From NCBI RefSeq assembly GCF_900324485.2, contig NC_046640.1:18318173-18382172 (forward strand): a stretch of 64,000 nt of DNA, in the 5' to 3' direction. The notes under the pieces are model-generated. The model was not told the DNA's origin. It worked only from the letters and a program-made list of their open reading frames with translations, and searched no databases. Positions 21,515-32,895 of the stretch are shown here, piece after piece. This DNA is from Mastacembelus armatus (taxonomy: Eukaryota; Chordata; Actinopteri; Synbranchiformes; Mastacembelidae). Every line of letters starts with the position of its first letter. The first letter of the stretch is position 1. Both the position numbers and the translations under genes were made by a program.

Positions 21515-22222
21515 GTTAAACTGTGTGTCCACTGTTCTCTGTCGTCCTCTCTGCAGTCAGATAAATAGAGGTGGAAGACATCTGAGTTTTGCATTGACTC
21601 CTCCTCTCAGGAGAATATCTACAGATATTAGGTGAAACTGGGTATGAGGATTTTACCAGTCAGTTTCCTAAATCAGTTGTTTTCACATTTCTCTCACATG
21701 TTCAGTAAAATAATATTAACACCATTACCATGTTTATACTGATAATACTAACACATTAAACTTAGTTCATTCATGTGAACAAAATTATCTATAAATTTAA
21801 AAACAATGATAGATTTGATTTAGTATGAAGACTGTTTGTTATCAGTCAAATTATTCTAATCACGAACATACAGTCGTCTCTCTCTACTGAAAACTTGCTG
21901 TATTTTCATCTCATCATGTCACTATCCAGAGTTTTCACTGATCAAATGTTTTTCAGCTTCTTACTCTTTTTGTCTTGGTTCATGTAATGTGTAGTTGGTA
22001 CTTGTAAATATGATGCTGGTATTTTTGCTTTAATGTCTGTTAGGAGGTGAAAGGTTTTTGATAATCGCTGTGATGGATCTAATATAATGATGAAAATAGT
22101 TATTACTCATGAGTTTATGGTAAAATATCTATAAATGTGATGTGGATATATCAAAGTGATTTTAATGGTGTTGACACAATCCAGATGTGACTGAGGTCAA
22201 ACTGCTGCTTGTGGTCTGTGGT
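21515..22222. other. F1-to-F3 linker block
   Basis: Promoter of v9, then a linker of about 600 bp. Close copies of the part next to the F3 RSS occur at 28860-29281, 32280-32856, 50690-51096 and 56090-56499. No gene is seen. Confidence 0.6.
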
Positions 22223-22261
22223 GGTTTTTGTGCAACTGCTTCACTGTCTCCAGTCACTGTG

Positions 22262-22700
22262 TTGTCGAGCACAGAAGTAAACAGCAGAATCTTCTGTTGT
22301 CAGGCTCTTGACCTGGAGGTACTGGGTGCTGCTGGGAACATCTTCAGTCATGATGAAACGGCTTTGGAAGGAGCTGCCATAGCTAGCAGAGTTTGATCCA
22401 GTGTTCATCCTCCCAATCCACTCCAGAGCTTTCTCTGGCCTCTGTCTTATCCAGTGAATGTAGTAGTCTGTCATGCTATACCCAGATATGACACAGGACA
22501 TCTTCACTGTCTTTCCAGGTCTTTTTAGCTCTGAGGCAGACTGGTCCAGTCTGATCTCACTCCAAACTCCTGTAAATAACAAAATAATGATCATCATCCA
22601 TCAAACTTATATTTACAAAAGAAATGTTTCACTTTGTTAAAGCATAAATCATTTTCTCACCATGAATAGTAACTATAAAAAATAAGCTTCATGAAATCAT
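22262..22700 (-). pseudogene. IGHV: v10: IGHV, family F3, stop in leader
   Basis: V exon 22262-22569 is open: [63 protein letters not shown] and SAVYFCAR. The RSS at 22223-22261 is canonical (CACAGTG, 23 bp, ACAAAAACC). Leader exon 22661-22700 has TGA as its fourth codon where v15, v27 and v31 have TGG (MISWSLFF), so translation from the normal ATG stops at once. A single G-to-A change explains it. A perfect octamer ATGCAAAT is at 22822-22829. Confidence 0.82.
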
Positions 22701-23435
22701 GATTTCTGTTCTGTAATAGACTCTGCTGTTCAATTCTTCTAATCAGTGTTTTAGAATATACTGTATGAAACGTTTCCAGTGACACATTTTGTGACAGCTG
22801 TGTGTTTATAAGGAAGAGATCATTTGCATAGACTGCCCTCTACAGGTTTAGTAATAGAATGTGTAACACACATCATTTCCATAAGTAGTTTACCTACAAC
22901 TGTTGCCTGTGTTAACTTGACCACATTACAAAATGAAAACTGCAAACCATGTGTGTATTTATTTATTGATTTGTACTTTGGAAGAGATAAAACTATTGTT
23001 AATTTATCTTTGTTAGATTTTTCTGTTTTCTACCTCATTGCAAGTAGGAAGGAAAAGTGGTTTCCCATCTTCTCTATGCATCAGAATACACAAAGATAAA
23101 AGTGTGAAAATGTTTCATGTTGAAGACATTTTTTCTGAGTCTATTTTATTGTTGTGCAGGCTGCAGCAGAATTCAAAACATCTATATAAATATTTTTTAT
23201 TAATATTTGAAATGTTTTACTGATGTCAGCTGCAGTGTAAGTCAAATGAAAACAGCATAAATACATTCACATACTCACCTAGACTACTCTATCAGAAACA
23301 AAGGTTTTCTTCTACCTCTAAGTAATTTTTACAAATATTGTTTGTTACATTAGCACAGTATTTACCTTGTTAATGTTTTGTTGTTTTAACATTTAGAACA
23401 TATGTGGTTATGTGTTTCAGTCACATGGGCTAAAG
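22701..23435. other. F3-to-F4 linker block
   Basis: Contains the v10 promoter and about 600 bp of AT-rich linker. Copies are at 29760-30494, 51576-52309 and 56978-57712. Plus-strand reading frames here are not conserved in a coding manner. Confidence 0.55.
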
Positions 23436-23473
23436 GGTTTTTGCTCAGGTCTGTTAGTGTTTGTGACACAGTG

Positions 23474-23922
23474 ACACCACGTACACAGTAATAAACAGCT
23501 GTGTCCTCAGGCTGCAGATTCAGTCCTGTTAATGTCACAGAACTAGTAGAAGTGTGTGTTTGGTATTTGAACTTGTTCTTCAAAGCATCATTTTGATAAA
23601 AGTCTCCTCCACCCCATCAATTTAAAATCCACTCCATTGGTTTTCCTTCTGGCTGTCTGATCCAACCTGTTGCATAGCTGTTATCAGTCAGAGAATAACC
23701 AGAGACCTGACAGGTGATGGTCAAAGACTGTCCAGGCTGCACAGCCTTTGAGTCTGGCTGGATGAGATTGAGACTGTGAACACCTGTGGAAACAGAAATC
23801 AACATTATCTCCATCATTCATCTGAATATTCAGTGTTTCTAATGTGTTTGTTAGTGTGAATCCACTGAAAGCTCCTCACAGGATCCAGCTGCCAGCAGCA
23901 GTATCAGAGCTACAGAGAACAT
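23474..23922 (-). pseudogene. IGHV: v11: IGHV, family F4, nonsense codon in CDR2
   Basis: Leader exon 23880-23922 (MFSVALILLLAAGS) and the FR1-FR2 part are intact ([43 protein letters not shown]). CDR2 then reads ILN followed by TGA, where v32 has ILHRWGGG. FR3 continues in frame afterwards ([31 protein letters not shown]). The RSS at 23436-23473 has heptamer CACTGTG, 22-bp spacer and nonamer GCAAAAACC. A perfect octamer is at 24019-24026. Confidence 0.87.
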
Positions 23923-24999
23923 GGTTGATGTTGAAGCTCTTCTGTCCTCTCACTGACACACAGACCCACACTGCACTTCCTTATGAGCTACATTCATTTA
24001 CATATTGTTGAATCATTGATTTGCATCTCACAAAAATTATTTTAAACACAGATTGAAAAGACTGACCTTATAATGAAGTAGATGGTTTCACTGTATGTGG
24101 GACCATTTTATTCAGTAGGTTTATTTTATTTAAAAGACAGAGAAAAAATGCTAAATTAACTTTCAGTGTGTGTGTAATAATGTAATGGAATAATGGAAAT
24201 AATATATATTAATTTATGAGACTTACTGTGTAAATGTTTTATAAATGACTGGTTTCAGCACATTGTTGTCTTGTCCTTGGGCTTTTAGTGAAGAAACAGT
24301 CCACACACTAAACTGTTATTACTAAAATATGTAAATTTGGAATGAACTCACCACAGATAAAAGCAGTGTCCTGATCCTGGTGATTTATCTGACTGTTATC
24401 AGACTGTGAGAACATGGTTGATGCTGAAACTAAGCTGATGTGATCTTTTCTACAGTCAAAAGTTTGCTTTGGTTTGTTTGTTGGTTTTGTTGATGTTATG
24501 TTGCAGAAACTGACTTTCTAAGGATGAATTTCTCATTAGACAAGTTTTTAAAGTCAAGATATTAGAAAAATGTATTTTATTACTGACTCATGGCCCTCCC
24601 CCTTTCTTTGATTTTCCTGTTCACCTTTTTACATCAAGTTAAAACATTTAATAATCAGACACACGTGGTGTTTGCGGAAATAGAAACGTCTGATACTTCT
24701 CACTGTTCCTCTGCTGATACTCTAATATCATGTATGTGTTGCTGTTCTGGTTCTTTGAGAGCTCCCTCAACAAGCAGAATCTCTTCTACTGAATCTGTGG
24801 AACAGTGTGTTTTTTCAGCCTCACATTAGGTGGAAATTTGATCATTTTGAAAAGAGAAAGAATCAGGGTCAGAGTGAGTGGAACAGGACCAGTCAAATCT
24901 GCTGCTGATATTTCTAGGTTTCTATTTAGAATTGGACTTTATTGATGATATGAGTAACTATTGTTGGGAAATGTGATCCCAGTAAGACTGAGTCCTGTA
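23923..24999. other. F4-to-F1 linker block
   Basis: Promoter of v11 and about 1 kb of linker, copied at 44470-45546, 53131-54199 and 58200-59276. It contains the short plus-strand reading frame at 24590-24829. Otherwise no gene is seen. Confidence 0.55.
24590..24829 (+). other. Conserved 79-codon reading frame, coding status doubtful
   Basis: Open frame on the strand opposite the V genes. It starts with a signal-peptide-like stretch (MALPLSLIFLFTFLHQVKTF) and has a Cys cluster (CMCCCSGS). It is also open at 53798-54037 and 58867-59106. The fourth copy, near 45141, is interrupted by a TAA. No homologue is recognised. The linker is recently duplicated, so openness in three copies is weak evidence. 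Confidence 0.15.
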
Positions 25000-25038
25000 G
25001 GTTTATGTACAGCTGCTGAACCAACTCCAGTCACTGTG

Positions 25039-25484
25039 ACTATCAAGCACAATAATAAACAGCAGAATCTTCAGTTTTCAGACTGTTCATCTGCAGATAC
25101 AGCTGCTGTCTGTTGTTGTCTCTGGAGATGGTAAACCGGCCTTGGACTGACTGAGAGTAGTACATGTTAGCACTGTCATATCTGATGCTCGCAACCCACT
25201 CCAGTCCTTTTCCAGGAGCCTGTCTGATCCAGCCCATCCAGTAGTTAACAAAATCCAATCCATAGGCGTAACAGGTCAATTTGTGGGATTCTCCAGGCCT
25301 TTTAACCACTGGTCCAGATTGTGTCAGAGTCTGACCATCAACACCTGTCAAGACAAACCAGAAAATAGTCAGTTGATGTAAGTTTGCACCTTCTTGAAAA
25401 CAGATTGATTTCAAGCTTTGCAGATATTTTCTCACCTGCCCAGCAGATGGTTAAAAGCAGCAGTCCTGTCCTATAGTCCATCAT
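25039..25484 (-). CDS. IGHV: v12: IGHV, family F1, doubtful (stops at 3' end, altered nonamer)
   Basis: Leader exon 25436-25484 is whole. V exon 25039-25344 has [36 protein letters not shown] and SAVYYCA, followed by TGA and TAG directly before the heptamer where relatives have CGA and GAG. End trimming could remove both codons. The RSS at 25000-25038 has a canonical heptamer and 23-bp spacer, but the nonamer is ACATAAACC, with an A-to-T change in the A-run. The gene is open elsewhere but probably recombines poorly. Promoter motif ATGCAAAA is at 25557-25564. Confidence 0.75.
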
Positions 25485-26106
25485 GTTAAACTGTGTGTCC
25501 ACTGTTCTCTGTCGTCCTCTCTGCAGTCAGATAAGTAGAGGTGGAAGACATCTGAGTTTTGCATTGACTCCTCCTCACAGGAAGGAGTGAACCAGACTGG
25601 TCATCATAGACCTTGTTTGATAAATTTAAAAAATATATGAATTTGAATTGAATTTGTGTAGTTGCCAAAGGTCGACTCTTATCTGGTGACAAAAGCACAT
25701 CACAGACCTGAGACGTGATTGGAGGAATTTCACTGAAATAAAAGCAAAGAGATCTATTTTTATTTCCCTGACAGAAAAGCTTAACTGAAAAAAACTGTTA
25801 ATAGAATAATATAAATTAAAACTTTGCTCTTTAACTCATTGGAAGAGACAATGCAGTTGGTTTGAATCATGAAGAAGTTTCAGTTTCTAACATATCAGTG
25901 AAGCTGACTAAAGAGAACTAATGATGCTAATTTCTTTATGATTTACTGAATGTCATTATAGAAGAATAATCTATTTTATATTGTTTACACATTTTCAGGT
26001 CACTTTACTTTTGCAACACTGTTTTCTGTGAACTATGATAAAATCATTAGTGGTCTGAGGGCTCCTCCTCTGGTGGCTTCATGTTACAGGTTTTCAGGCA
26101 CTGAGG
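25485..26106. other. F1-to-F2 linker block, third copy
   Basis: Same linker as 12645-13266, including the v12 promoter. No gene is seen. Confidence 0.6.
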
Positions 26107-26145
26107 GTTTTTTTTTCAGGTCTACTGATGGTTTGTGTTATTGTG

Positions 26146-26541
26146 GGTCTCTGGCACAGTAATACACAGCAGTGTCTTCAGGCTGCATGTTCTGTCCATT
26201 CAGAGTCACTGTGTTGCTGGAAGAGTCTACGTCAATACTGAACTTGTCCTTTAGTGAATCCTTGTAGTGTGAACCACCAGTATATTTGTATCCAATCCAC
26301 TCCAGTCCTTTCCCTGCAGGCTGTCTGATCCAAGCTGTGTAGTAGCTGCTCATAGAATAAGAGACCTGACAGGTGATGGTCAGACGTTGACCTGGCTGCA
26401 CAGGCACAGAGGCTGGCTGTGTCAGCTGTTCACATTTCACACCTGTGGAAGAAAACATGTTAACTACTGAATCAGTGTAATAGCAGTGAACAGTCAGTGA
26501 GCTGTGATCATACTGTCTGTGCCTCAGTGAGACTCACAGGA

Positions 26542-26574
<33 letters not shown>

Positions 26575-26588
26575 GCTACAGGGAACAT
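26146..26588 (-). pseudogene. IGHV: v13: IGHV, family F2, leader out of phase and bad nonamer
   Basis: V exon 26146-26442 is intact ([45 protein letters not shown]). Leader exon 26538-26588 is 51 nt (MFPVA, then nine Leu from a CTG run, then DP). That is a multiple of three, while the V exon needs a phase-1 leader, so the normal splice gives an immediate stop. The RSS at 26107-26145 has heptamer CACAATA and 23-bp spacer, but the nonamer position reads AAAAAAAAC. A perfect octamer is at 26689-26696, unlike the variant in v3 and v5. Its twin is v25. Confidence 0.7.
26544..26573. repeat. CAG/CTG run in V leader
   Basis: About ten CAG units (CTG on the coding strand). The paralogous leader at 48790-48807 has four fewer. 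It encodes the poly-Leu core of the signal peptide. Confidence 0.9.
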
Positions 26589-26754
26589 GGTTGTTATTGA
26601 AGGTGATGGGAGCTTCTCTGTTTCTGAAACAGACAGCAAGATATATATGTGTGTGTGTCCATACAATAGAAGACTTTGAGGAAATTCAATTTGCATAGAG
26701 AAGGACACTGACAGTTATAGATGGAGGTTGGGCTAATGTGTCAAATGTCAGCTT

Positions 26755-27340
26755 AGCTTCTGTCCTTTTCTGGTGCTGCATGGATTGGCAGCCTGTTACA
26801 GCAGCTCTGTGTTTGCTTTTTACAACACTGTGGTTGCATCAACAGTCTTTTATGCTGTGGTCTGCTGAAGTGGTAGGATCACAGACAGGGACAAAAAACA
26901 GTTAGGCAAGCTTTTAAAGAGAGCCAGCTCTGTACTGGGGTGTCCTCTGGACTCAGTGGAGGTGGTGGGTGACAGGAGGAAGTTGGATTTTTAAAATTTT
27001 TAATCTCTGCACACATTTGCACACTTTTTTATTTCTCATTCTTTACACCTTACTGTTGTCTTGTAGCTGTGGTAACAATTGAATTTCCCCACTGTGGGAT
27101 CAATAAAGAATTATCTTATCTTGTCTTATCTTATCTAAGCTGTCCAGCATCCTGAACAATCCCTGTCACCTTCTGTCACCTAGTGCTGTTCGTACATTTC
27201 CATAATGTTTTTATTTTCTTGTAAGAATTATCTTGAATATTGTTTCTAAACCCTAGACTTTTTTCACTGCCCTGTCTTGTCAAATAATGCTGCTGCAACA
27301 ACTGAGTTTCCTCATGGGCATCACTAAAGTCTTATCTGTC
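26755..27340 (+). mobile_element. Rex1-like LINE 3' fragments
   Basis: 26884-26995 encodes DRDKKQLGKLLKRASSVLG and then PLDSVEVVGDRR, the C-terminal tail typical of fish Rex1 (CR1-like) LINEs. A 3' UTR with ccactgtgggatcaataaag and a (CTTAT)n tail at 27100-27137 follow. A second piece (KLSSILNNPCH, about 27138-27340, ending in a (CTAT)n tract) follows directly. A related fragment with a truncated tail is at 48990-49400. All are non-functional 3' ends. Left boundaries are approximate. Confidence 0.7.
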
Positions 27341-27652
27341 TCTCTATCTATCTAGCTCTCATTCATGTCATTTCATTGGAGCTTCTTTCACTGCTACTGA
27401 TCTTTAGATTTTTTAAATTTGAATAATGTTTATTTGAGCAGCTGAGCAGCATTTGATGGGCTTTCACATATTGAATATATCATGTAAAAATGTTCAAATA
27501 CATTATATTTATACTTTAACACTTGGCTTTTAGAGTTAATAATAAAACACTATTAACTATCACAGTTAAAGCAGCTGGTGACTGAAGACACTAAAAAAAG
27601 GGAAGTCACAAACCAAAACATCAACTGTTGTTTGAATAATCTCCATACCTGG

Positions 27653-27690
27653 GTATGTTTGTGTCTGTGTGTATGTGTGTGTGTGTTTTT
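27653..27690. repeat. (TG)n microsatellite
   Basis: Short TG-rich tract. A paralogue is at about 49593-49625. No gene lies between 27340 and the v14 RSS. Confidence 0.8.
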
Positions 27691-27806
27691 AGGCGTTGGC
27701 ATAATGTCTCTAGCTGGTGTTATTCAAATTCATATATTGTACTGCCACCTGTGGGTGTTTTGTGTGGAGTTTTTGTTGAGCCTCTGTGTTTCTCTGAGTC
27801 AGTGTG

Positions 27807-28285
27807 TGTGTTTGGCACAATAATACACAGCAGAGTCCTCTGGTTTTAGATTAGACAGTCTCAGATACACCATGTTGCTGCCATCATCTCTGCTGATTTC
27901 TACACGTCCTCTAACACTGTTTGCATAAGTGTTTCTACTGGAATTAGAGAAGCCTCTCCCAATCCATTCCAGTGGTTTTCCTTCAGGTTGTCTTACCCAG
28001 GACATAACACAACAGCTAAATGTGAAGCCAGATCCCCTGCAGGACAGACTGAGAGTCTCCCCAGGCTTTTTTACTACAGAACTGGAAGGAACAGACTCCA
28101 TACTCTGACCTGTACAACCTGATGAAATAAAATGGAAAAGAAAATCCACACAGGAGAAAGTGAGACAGTCATGTGGGAAGTTTTCTACTATCACTGACTG
28201 ACCATAAATGATAAAACAGCAAGAAGCAGGAGAACTCACAGGGCAGACAGAGAGCAACCAGCAGAAGAGTGAGTGTGTTCATCAT
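27807..28285 (-). CDS. IGHV: v14: IGHV, family F6, apparently functional
   Basis: Leader exon 28240-28285 ([15 protein letters not shown]) ends in phase 1 at gtgagtt. V exon 27807-28118 reads [73 protein letters not shown] and SAVYYCAK. Two adjacent extra Cys sit in CDR1 and one near the N-terminus. The RSS at 27768-27806 has heptamer CACACTG, 23-bp spacer and nonamer ACAAAAACT. A perfect octamer is at 28365-28372. The pseudogene v26 is its duplicate. Confidence 0.88.
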
Positions 28286-29281
28286 CCTGACACTGTGACC
28301 TCTGATGGTTCACACAAAGTACAAGACCAGTCAGCAGGACAGAAGTACACTGCACACACTGAAGATTTGCATCAGGATAATGTGGGAGGGACTGACATAC
28401 AGGCAGTATTTTCAAATACCACATTTTATCACTTTTACTAAATATGCTTTCTGACTATTAAACTATTAATGACTTATGCAAGTATGTTTCATAAAGAAAT
28501 AATGTTTGAAGACTACAATATAGTTTGAATTTAAAAAAAAGTTTAACTGTAAACGGACGTGAGCACAACTGTGATTCCTACAGATTAACATATTAACTTG
28601 TAGCTTCACATTCAAGAACAAGTTGAATTTTATTTATATGCATTTTACAGAGTCCTGGAAGGGACATGGTGGATTTTTTAATTTTTTTTTTTTGTGTTAT
28701 TGTATTAAAATAAATGTGCAAACGAAATACAGGTTGACTCGAAACAGTTTTTGAATACTAGACTAGAATTGAATACTTTGAAACAGGTTTTGAATACTAC
28801 AAGTTTGAAACCACGAAATACAGATTGGTCTCATGTATCTATAAAGTTAAAAAAAAAAAAAACAATGATAGATTTGATTTAGTATGAAGACTGTTCATCA
28901 TTAGTCAAATTATTCTAATCACCAACATACAGTCGTCTCTCTCTACTGAAAACTTGCTGTATTTTCATCTCATCATGTCACTATCCAGAGTTTTCACTGA
29001 TCAAATGTTTTTCAGCTTCTTACTCTTTCAGTCTTGGTTCATGTAATGTGTAGTTGGTACTTGTAAATATGATGCTGGTATTTTTGTTTTAATGTCTGTT
29101 AGGAGGTGAAAGGCTTTTGATAATCGCTGTGATGGATCTAATATAATGATGAAAATAGTTATTACTCATGAGTTTCTGGTAAAATATCTATAAATGTGAT
29201 GTGGATATATCAAAGTGATTTTAATGGTGTTGACAAAATCCAGATGTGACTGAGGTCAAACTGCTGCTTGTGGTCTGTGGT
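28286..29281. other. F6 promoter and linker to F3
   Basis: Promoter of v14, AT-rich sequence with poly-A and poly-T runs, then the F3 linker seen also at 21515. No gene is seen. Confidence 0.55.
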
Positions 29282-29320
29282 GGTTTTTGTGCAACTGCTT
29301 CACTGTCTCCAGTCACTGTG

Positions 29321-29759
29321 TTGTCGAGCACAGAAGTAAACAGCAGAATCTTCTGTTGTCAGGCTCTTGACCTGGAGGTACTGGGTGCTGCTGGGAACAT
29401 CTTCAGTCATGATGAAACGGCTTTGGAAGGAGCTGCCATAGCTAGCAGAGTTTGATCCAGTGTTCATCCTCCCAATCCACTCCAGAGCTTTCTCTGGCCT
29501 CTGTCTTATCCAGTGAATGTAGTAGCTTGTCATATCAAAGCCAGATATGACACAGGACATCTTCACTGTCTCTCCAGGTCTTTTTAGCTCTGAGGCAGAC
29601 TGGTCCAGTCTGATCTCACTCCAAACTCCTGTAAATAACAAAATAATGATCATCATCCATCAAACTTATATTTACAAAAGAAATGTTTCACTTTGTTAAA
29701 GCATAAATCATTTTCTCACCATGAATAGTAACTATAAAAAATAAGCTCCATGAAATCAT
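29321..29759 (-). CDS. IGHV: v15: IGHV, family F3, apparently functional
   Basis: Leader exon 29720-29759 reads [14 protein letters not shown] exon 29321-29628 has [64 protein letters not shown] and SAVYFCAR. The RSS at 29282-29320 is canonical (CACAGTG, 23 bp, ACAAAAACC). A perfect octamer is at 29881-29888. It is nearly identical to v10, v18, v27 and v31; differences are concentrated in CDR1 (GFDMTSY here, GYSMTDY in v10). Confidence 0.92.
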
Positions 29760-30494
29760 GATTTCTGTTCTGTAATAGACTCTGCTGTTCAATTCTTCTA
29801 ATCAGTGTTTTAGAATATACTGTATGAAACGTTTCCAGTGACACATTTTGTGACAGCTGTGTGTTTATAAGGAAGAAATCATTTGCATAGACTGCCCTCT
29901 ACAGGTTTAGTAATAGAATGTGTAACACACATCATTTCCATAAGTAGTTTACCTACAACTGTTGCCTGTGTTAACTTGACCACATTACAAAATGAAAACT
30001 GCAAACCATGTGTGTATTTATTTATTGATTTGTACTTTGGAAGAGATAAAACTATTGTTAATTTATCTTTGTTAGATGTTTCTGTTTTCTACCTCATTGC
30101 AAGTAGGAAGGAAAAGTGGTTTCCCATCTTCTCTATGCATCAGAATACACAAAGATAAAAGTGTGAAAATGTTTCATGTTGAAGACATTTTTTCTGAGTC
30201 TATTTTATTGTTGTGCAGGCTGCAGCAGAATTCAAAATATCTATATAAATATTTTTTATTAATATTTGAAATGTTTTACTGATGTCAGCTGCAGTGTAAG
30301 TCAAATGAAAACAGCATAAATACATTCACATACTCACCTAGACTCCTCTATCAGTAACAAAGGTTTTCTTCTACCTTTAAGTCATTTTTACAAATATTTT
30401 TTGTTACATTAGCACAGGATTTACCTTGTTAATGTCTTGTTGTCTTAACATTTAGAACATATGTGGTTATGTGTTTCAGTCACATTTGCTAGAG
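29760..30494. other. F3-to-F4 linker block, second copy
   Basis: Copy of 22701-23435. Promoter of v15 and AT-rich linker, with no gene. Confidence 0.55.
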
Positions 30495-30532
30495 GGTTTT
30501 TGCTCAGGTCTGTCAGTGTTTGTGTCACAGTG

Positions 30533-30981
30533 ACACCACGTACACAGTAATAAACAGCTGTGTCCTCAGGCTGCAGATTCAGTCCTGTTAATGTCACAGA
30601 ACTAGTAGAAGTGTGTGTGTGGTATTTGAACTTGTTCTTCAAAGCATCATTTTGATAAAAGTCTCCTCCACCCCACATATGGAAAATCCACTCCATTGGT
30701 TTTCCTTTACGCTGTCTCATCCAACCTGTTGCATAGCTGCTATCAGTCAGAGAATAACCAGAGACCTGACAGGTGATGGTCAAAGACTGTCCAGGCTGCA
30801 CAGCCTTTGAGTCTGGCTGGATGAGATTGAGACTGTGAACACCTGTGGAAACAGAAATCAACATTATCTCCATCATTCATCTGAATATTCAGTGTTTCTA
30901 ATGTGTTTGTTAGTGTGAATCCACTGAAAGCTCCTCACAGGATCCAGCTGCCAGCAGCAGTATCAGAGCTACAGAGAACAT
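30533..30981 (-). CDS. IGHV: v16: IGHV, family F4, apparently functional
   Basis: Leader exon 30939-30981 (MFSVALILLLAAGS). V exon 30533-30842: [66 protein letters not shown], the first kind of FR3 (KYHTHTSTSSVTLTGLNLQ) and AVYYCVRG. FR2 has Met for Ile next to the Trp. The RSS at 30495-30532 has heptamer CACTGTG, 22-bp spacer and nonamer GCAAAAACC. A perfect octamer is at 31078-31085. Confidence 0.9.
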
Positions 30982-31657
30982 GGTTGATGTTGAAGCTCTT
31001 CTGTCCTCTCACTGACACACAGACCCACACTGCACTTCCTTATGAGCTACATTCATTTACATATTGTTGAATCATTCATTTGCATCTCACCAAAATCATT
31101 TTAAACATTCTAGATGTTGATGTAGAAATCTTGTTGACATAGTGAGATGATGAGCAGCAACAGATGAAGCTGTAGTCACTGATCCAGCAGTTACATGTTT
31201 CTGTGTGATGTCAATACAAATGTCTAGTTCAGTCTGTCAGTTAAGCTCAGTGATTAACTGGGGATTGAGTCTTTATAGTGACAAAGGTGAGAAGAACTTG
31301 ACACTGACTGTGTCCTAGTTTTATTATAACAAACTGCAGCGTTATTTTTTATTATTTCACTGCCACATTTTTATGTATTTTATAGGCCATTAACTGCACA
31401 ATCAAGTGGCCAGAATTCATCTCACACCTTTGGCATTTCACTATTTCTAACCTGGACAATACCTTCATCAGCCCATTGTGGTGTCCTTGGCTGTTTTGTA
31501 AGGAAAATGTAGTATTTATATTTTTTAATCGTTATTGTTTTTATTTAATTAATTCATTAATTTCCTACATTTCATATTAAAAACATAAATTAACAATAAA
31601 TACAAAATGTTTTATTCTCAGAGTTTGAGAGAAATTTTGGATTGGATTTGGAACTCA
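30982..31657. other. F4 promoter and linker
   Basis: Promoter of v16. From about 31100 the linker differs from the other F4-F1 linkers and instead matches 36380-36926, the flank between F5 v20 and v21, marking an exchange between blocks. No gene is seen. Confidence 0.5.
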
Positions 31658-31696
31658 GGTTTTTGTACAGCTGCTGAACCAACTCCAGTCACTGTG

Positions 31697-32145
31697 ACTG
31701 TCGAGCACAATAATAAACAGCAGAATCTTCAGTTTTCAGACTGTTCATCTGCAGATACTGCTGCTGTCTGTTGTCGTCTCTGGAGATGGTAAACCGGCCT
31801 TGGACTGACTGAGAGTAGTATTTGCTGCTGCCACCACCGTAGCTAATTTCAGCAACCCACTCCAGTCCTTTTCCATGAGCCTGTCTGACCCAGGCCATAT
31901 AATAGCTGCTGAATGTGAATCCAGAGGCTGTACAGGTCAATGTGTGGGATTCTCCAGGCCTTTTAACCACTGGTTCAGATTCTGTCAGAGTCTGACCATC
32001 AACACCTGTCAAGACAAACCAGAAAATAGTCAGTTGATGTAAGTTTGCACCTTCTTGAAAACAGATTGATTTCAAGCTTTGCAGATATTTTCTCACCTGC
32101 CCAGCAGATGGTTAAAAGCAGCAGTCCTGTCCTATAGTCCATCAT
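31697..32145 (-). CDS. IGHV: v17: IGHV, family F1, apparently functional
   Basis: Leader exon 32097-32145 is whole. V exon 31697-32005 has [43 protein letters not shown] (His where relatives have Pro), [15 protein letters not shown], a Gln for Leu in FR3 ([10 protein letters not shown]) and [10 protein letters not shown]. The RSS at 31658-31696 is canonical. Promoter motif ATGCAAAA is at 32218-32225. It shares the AHGKGLEW change with pseudogene v21, its closest relative. Confidence 0.88.
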
Positions 32146-32856
32146 GTTAAACTGTGTGTCCACTGTTCTCTGTCGTCCTCTCTGCAGTCAGATAAGTAGA
32201 GGTGGAAGACATCTGAGTTTTGCATTGACTCCTCCTCTCAGGAGAATATCTGCAGATATTTGGTGAAACTGGGTAAAATACTTCACCAGTCAGTTTCCTA
32301 AATCAGTTGTTTTCACATTTCTCTCATATGTTCAGTAAAATAATATTAACACCATTACCATGTTTATACTGATAAAGACAAACACATTAAACTTAATTCA
32401 GACATGTGAACAAAATTATCTATAAATTTAAAAAAAACAATGATAGATTTGATTTAGTATGAAGACTGTTTGTCATTAGTCAAATTAGTCTAATCACCAA
32501 CATACAGTCGTCTCTCTCTACTGAAAACTTGCTGTATTTTCATCTCATCATGTCACTATCCAGAGTTTTCACTGATCAAATGTTTTTCAGCTTCTTACTC
32601 TTTCAGTCTTGGTTCATGTAATGTGTAGTTGGTACTTGTAAATATGATGCTGGTATTTTTGTTTTAATGTCTGTTAGGAGGTGAAAGGCTTTTGATAATC
32701 GCTGTGATGGATCTAATATAATGATGAAAATAGTTATTACTCATGAGTTTATGGTAAAATATCTATTTATGTGATGTGGATATATCAAAGTGATTTTAAT
32801 GGTGTTGACAAAATCCAGATGTGACTGAGGTCAAACTGCTGCTTGTGGTCTGTGGT
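32146..32856. other. F1-to-F3 linker block, further copy
   Basis: Promoter of v17 and linker as at 21515-22222. No gene is seen. Confidence 0.55.
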
Positions 32857-32895
32857 GGTTTTTGTGCAACTGCTTCACTGTCTCCAGTCACTGTG

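Noticed and set aside
22187-22396. Plus-strand frames such as MTEVKLLLVVCGG... at several F3 genes
   Set aside because: They are antisense shadows across the RSS and V exon and recur only because the V genes are duplicated.
22824-23099. Recurring 91-codon plus-strand frame upstream of F3 genes
   Set aside because: It overlaps the F3 promoter, and its copies differ by frame-breaking changes. No coding pattern is visible.
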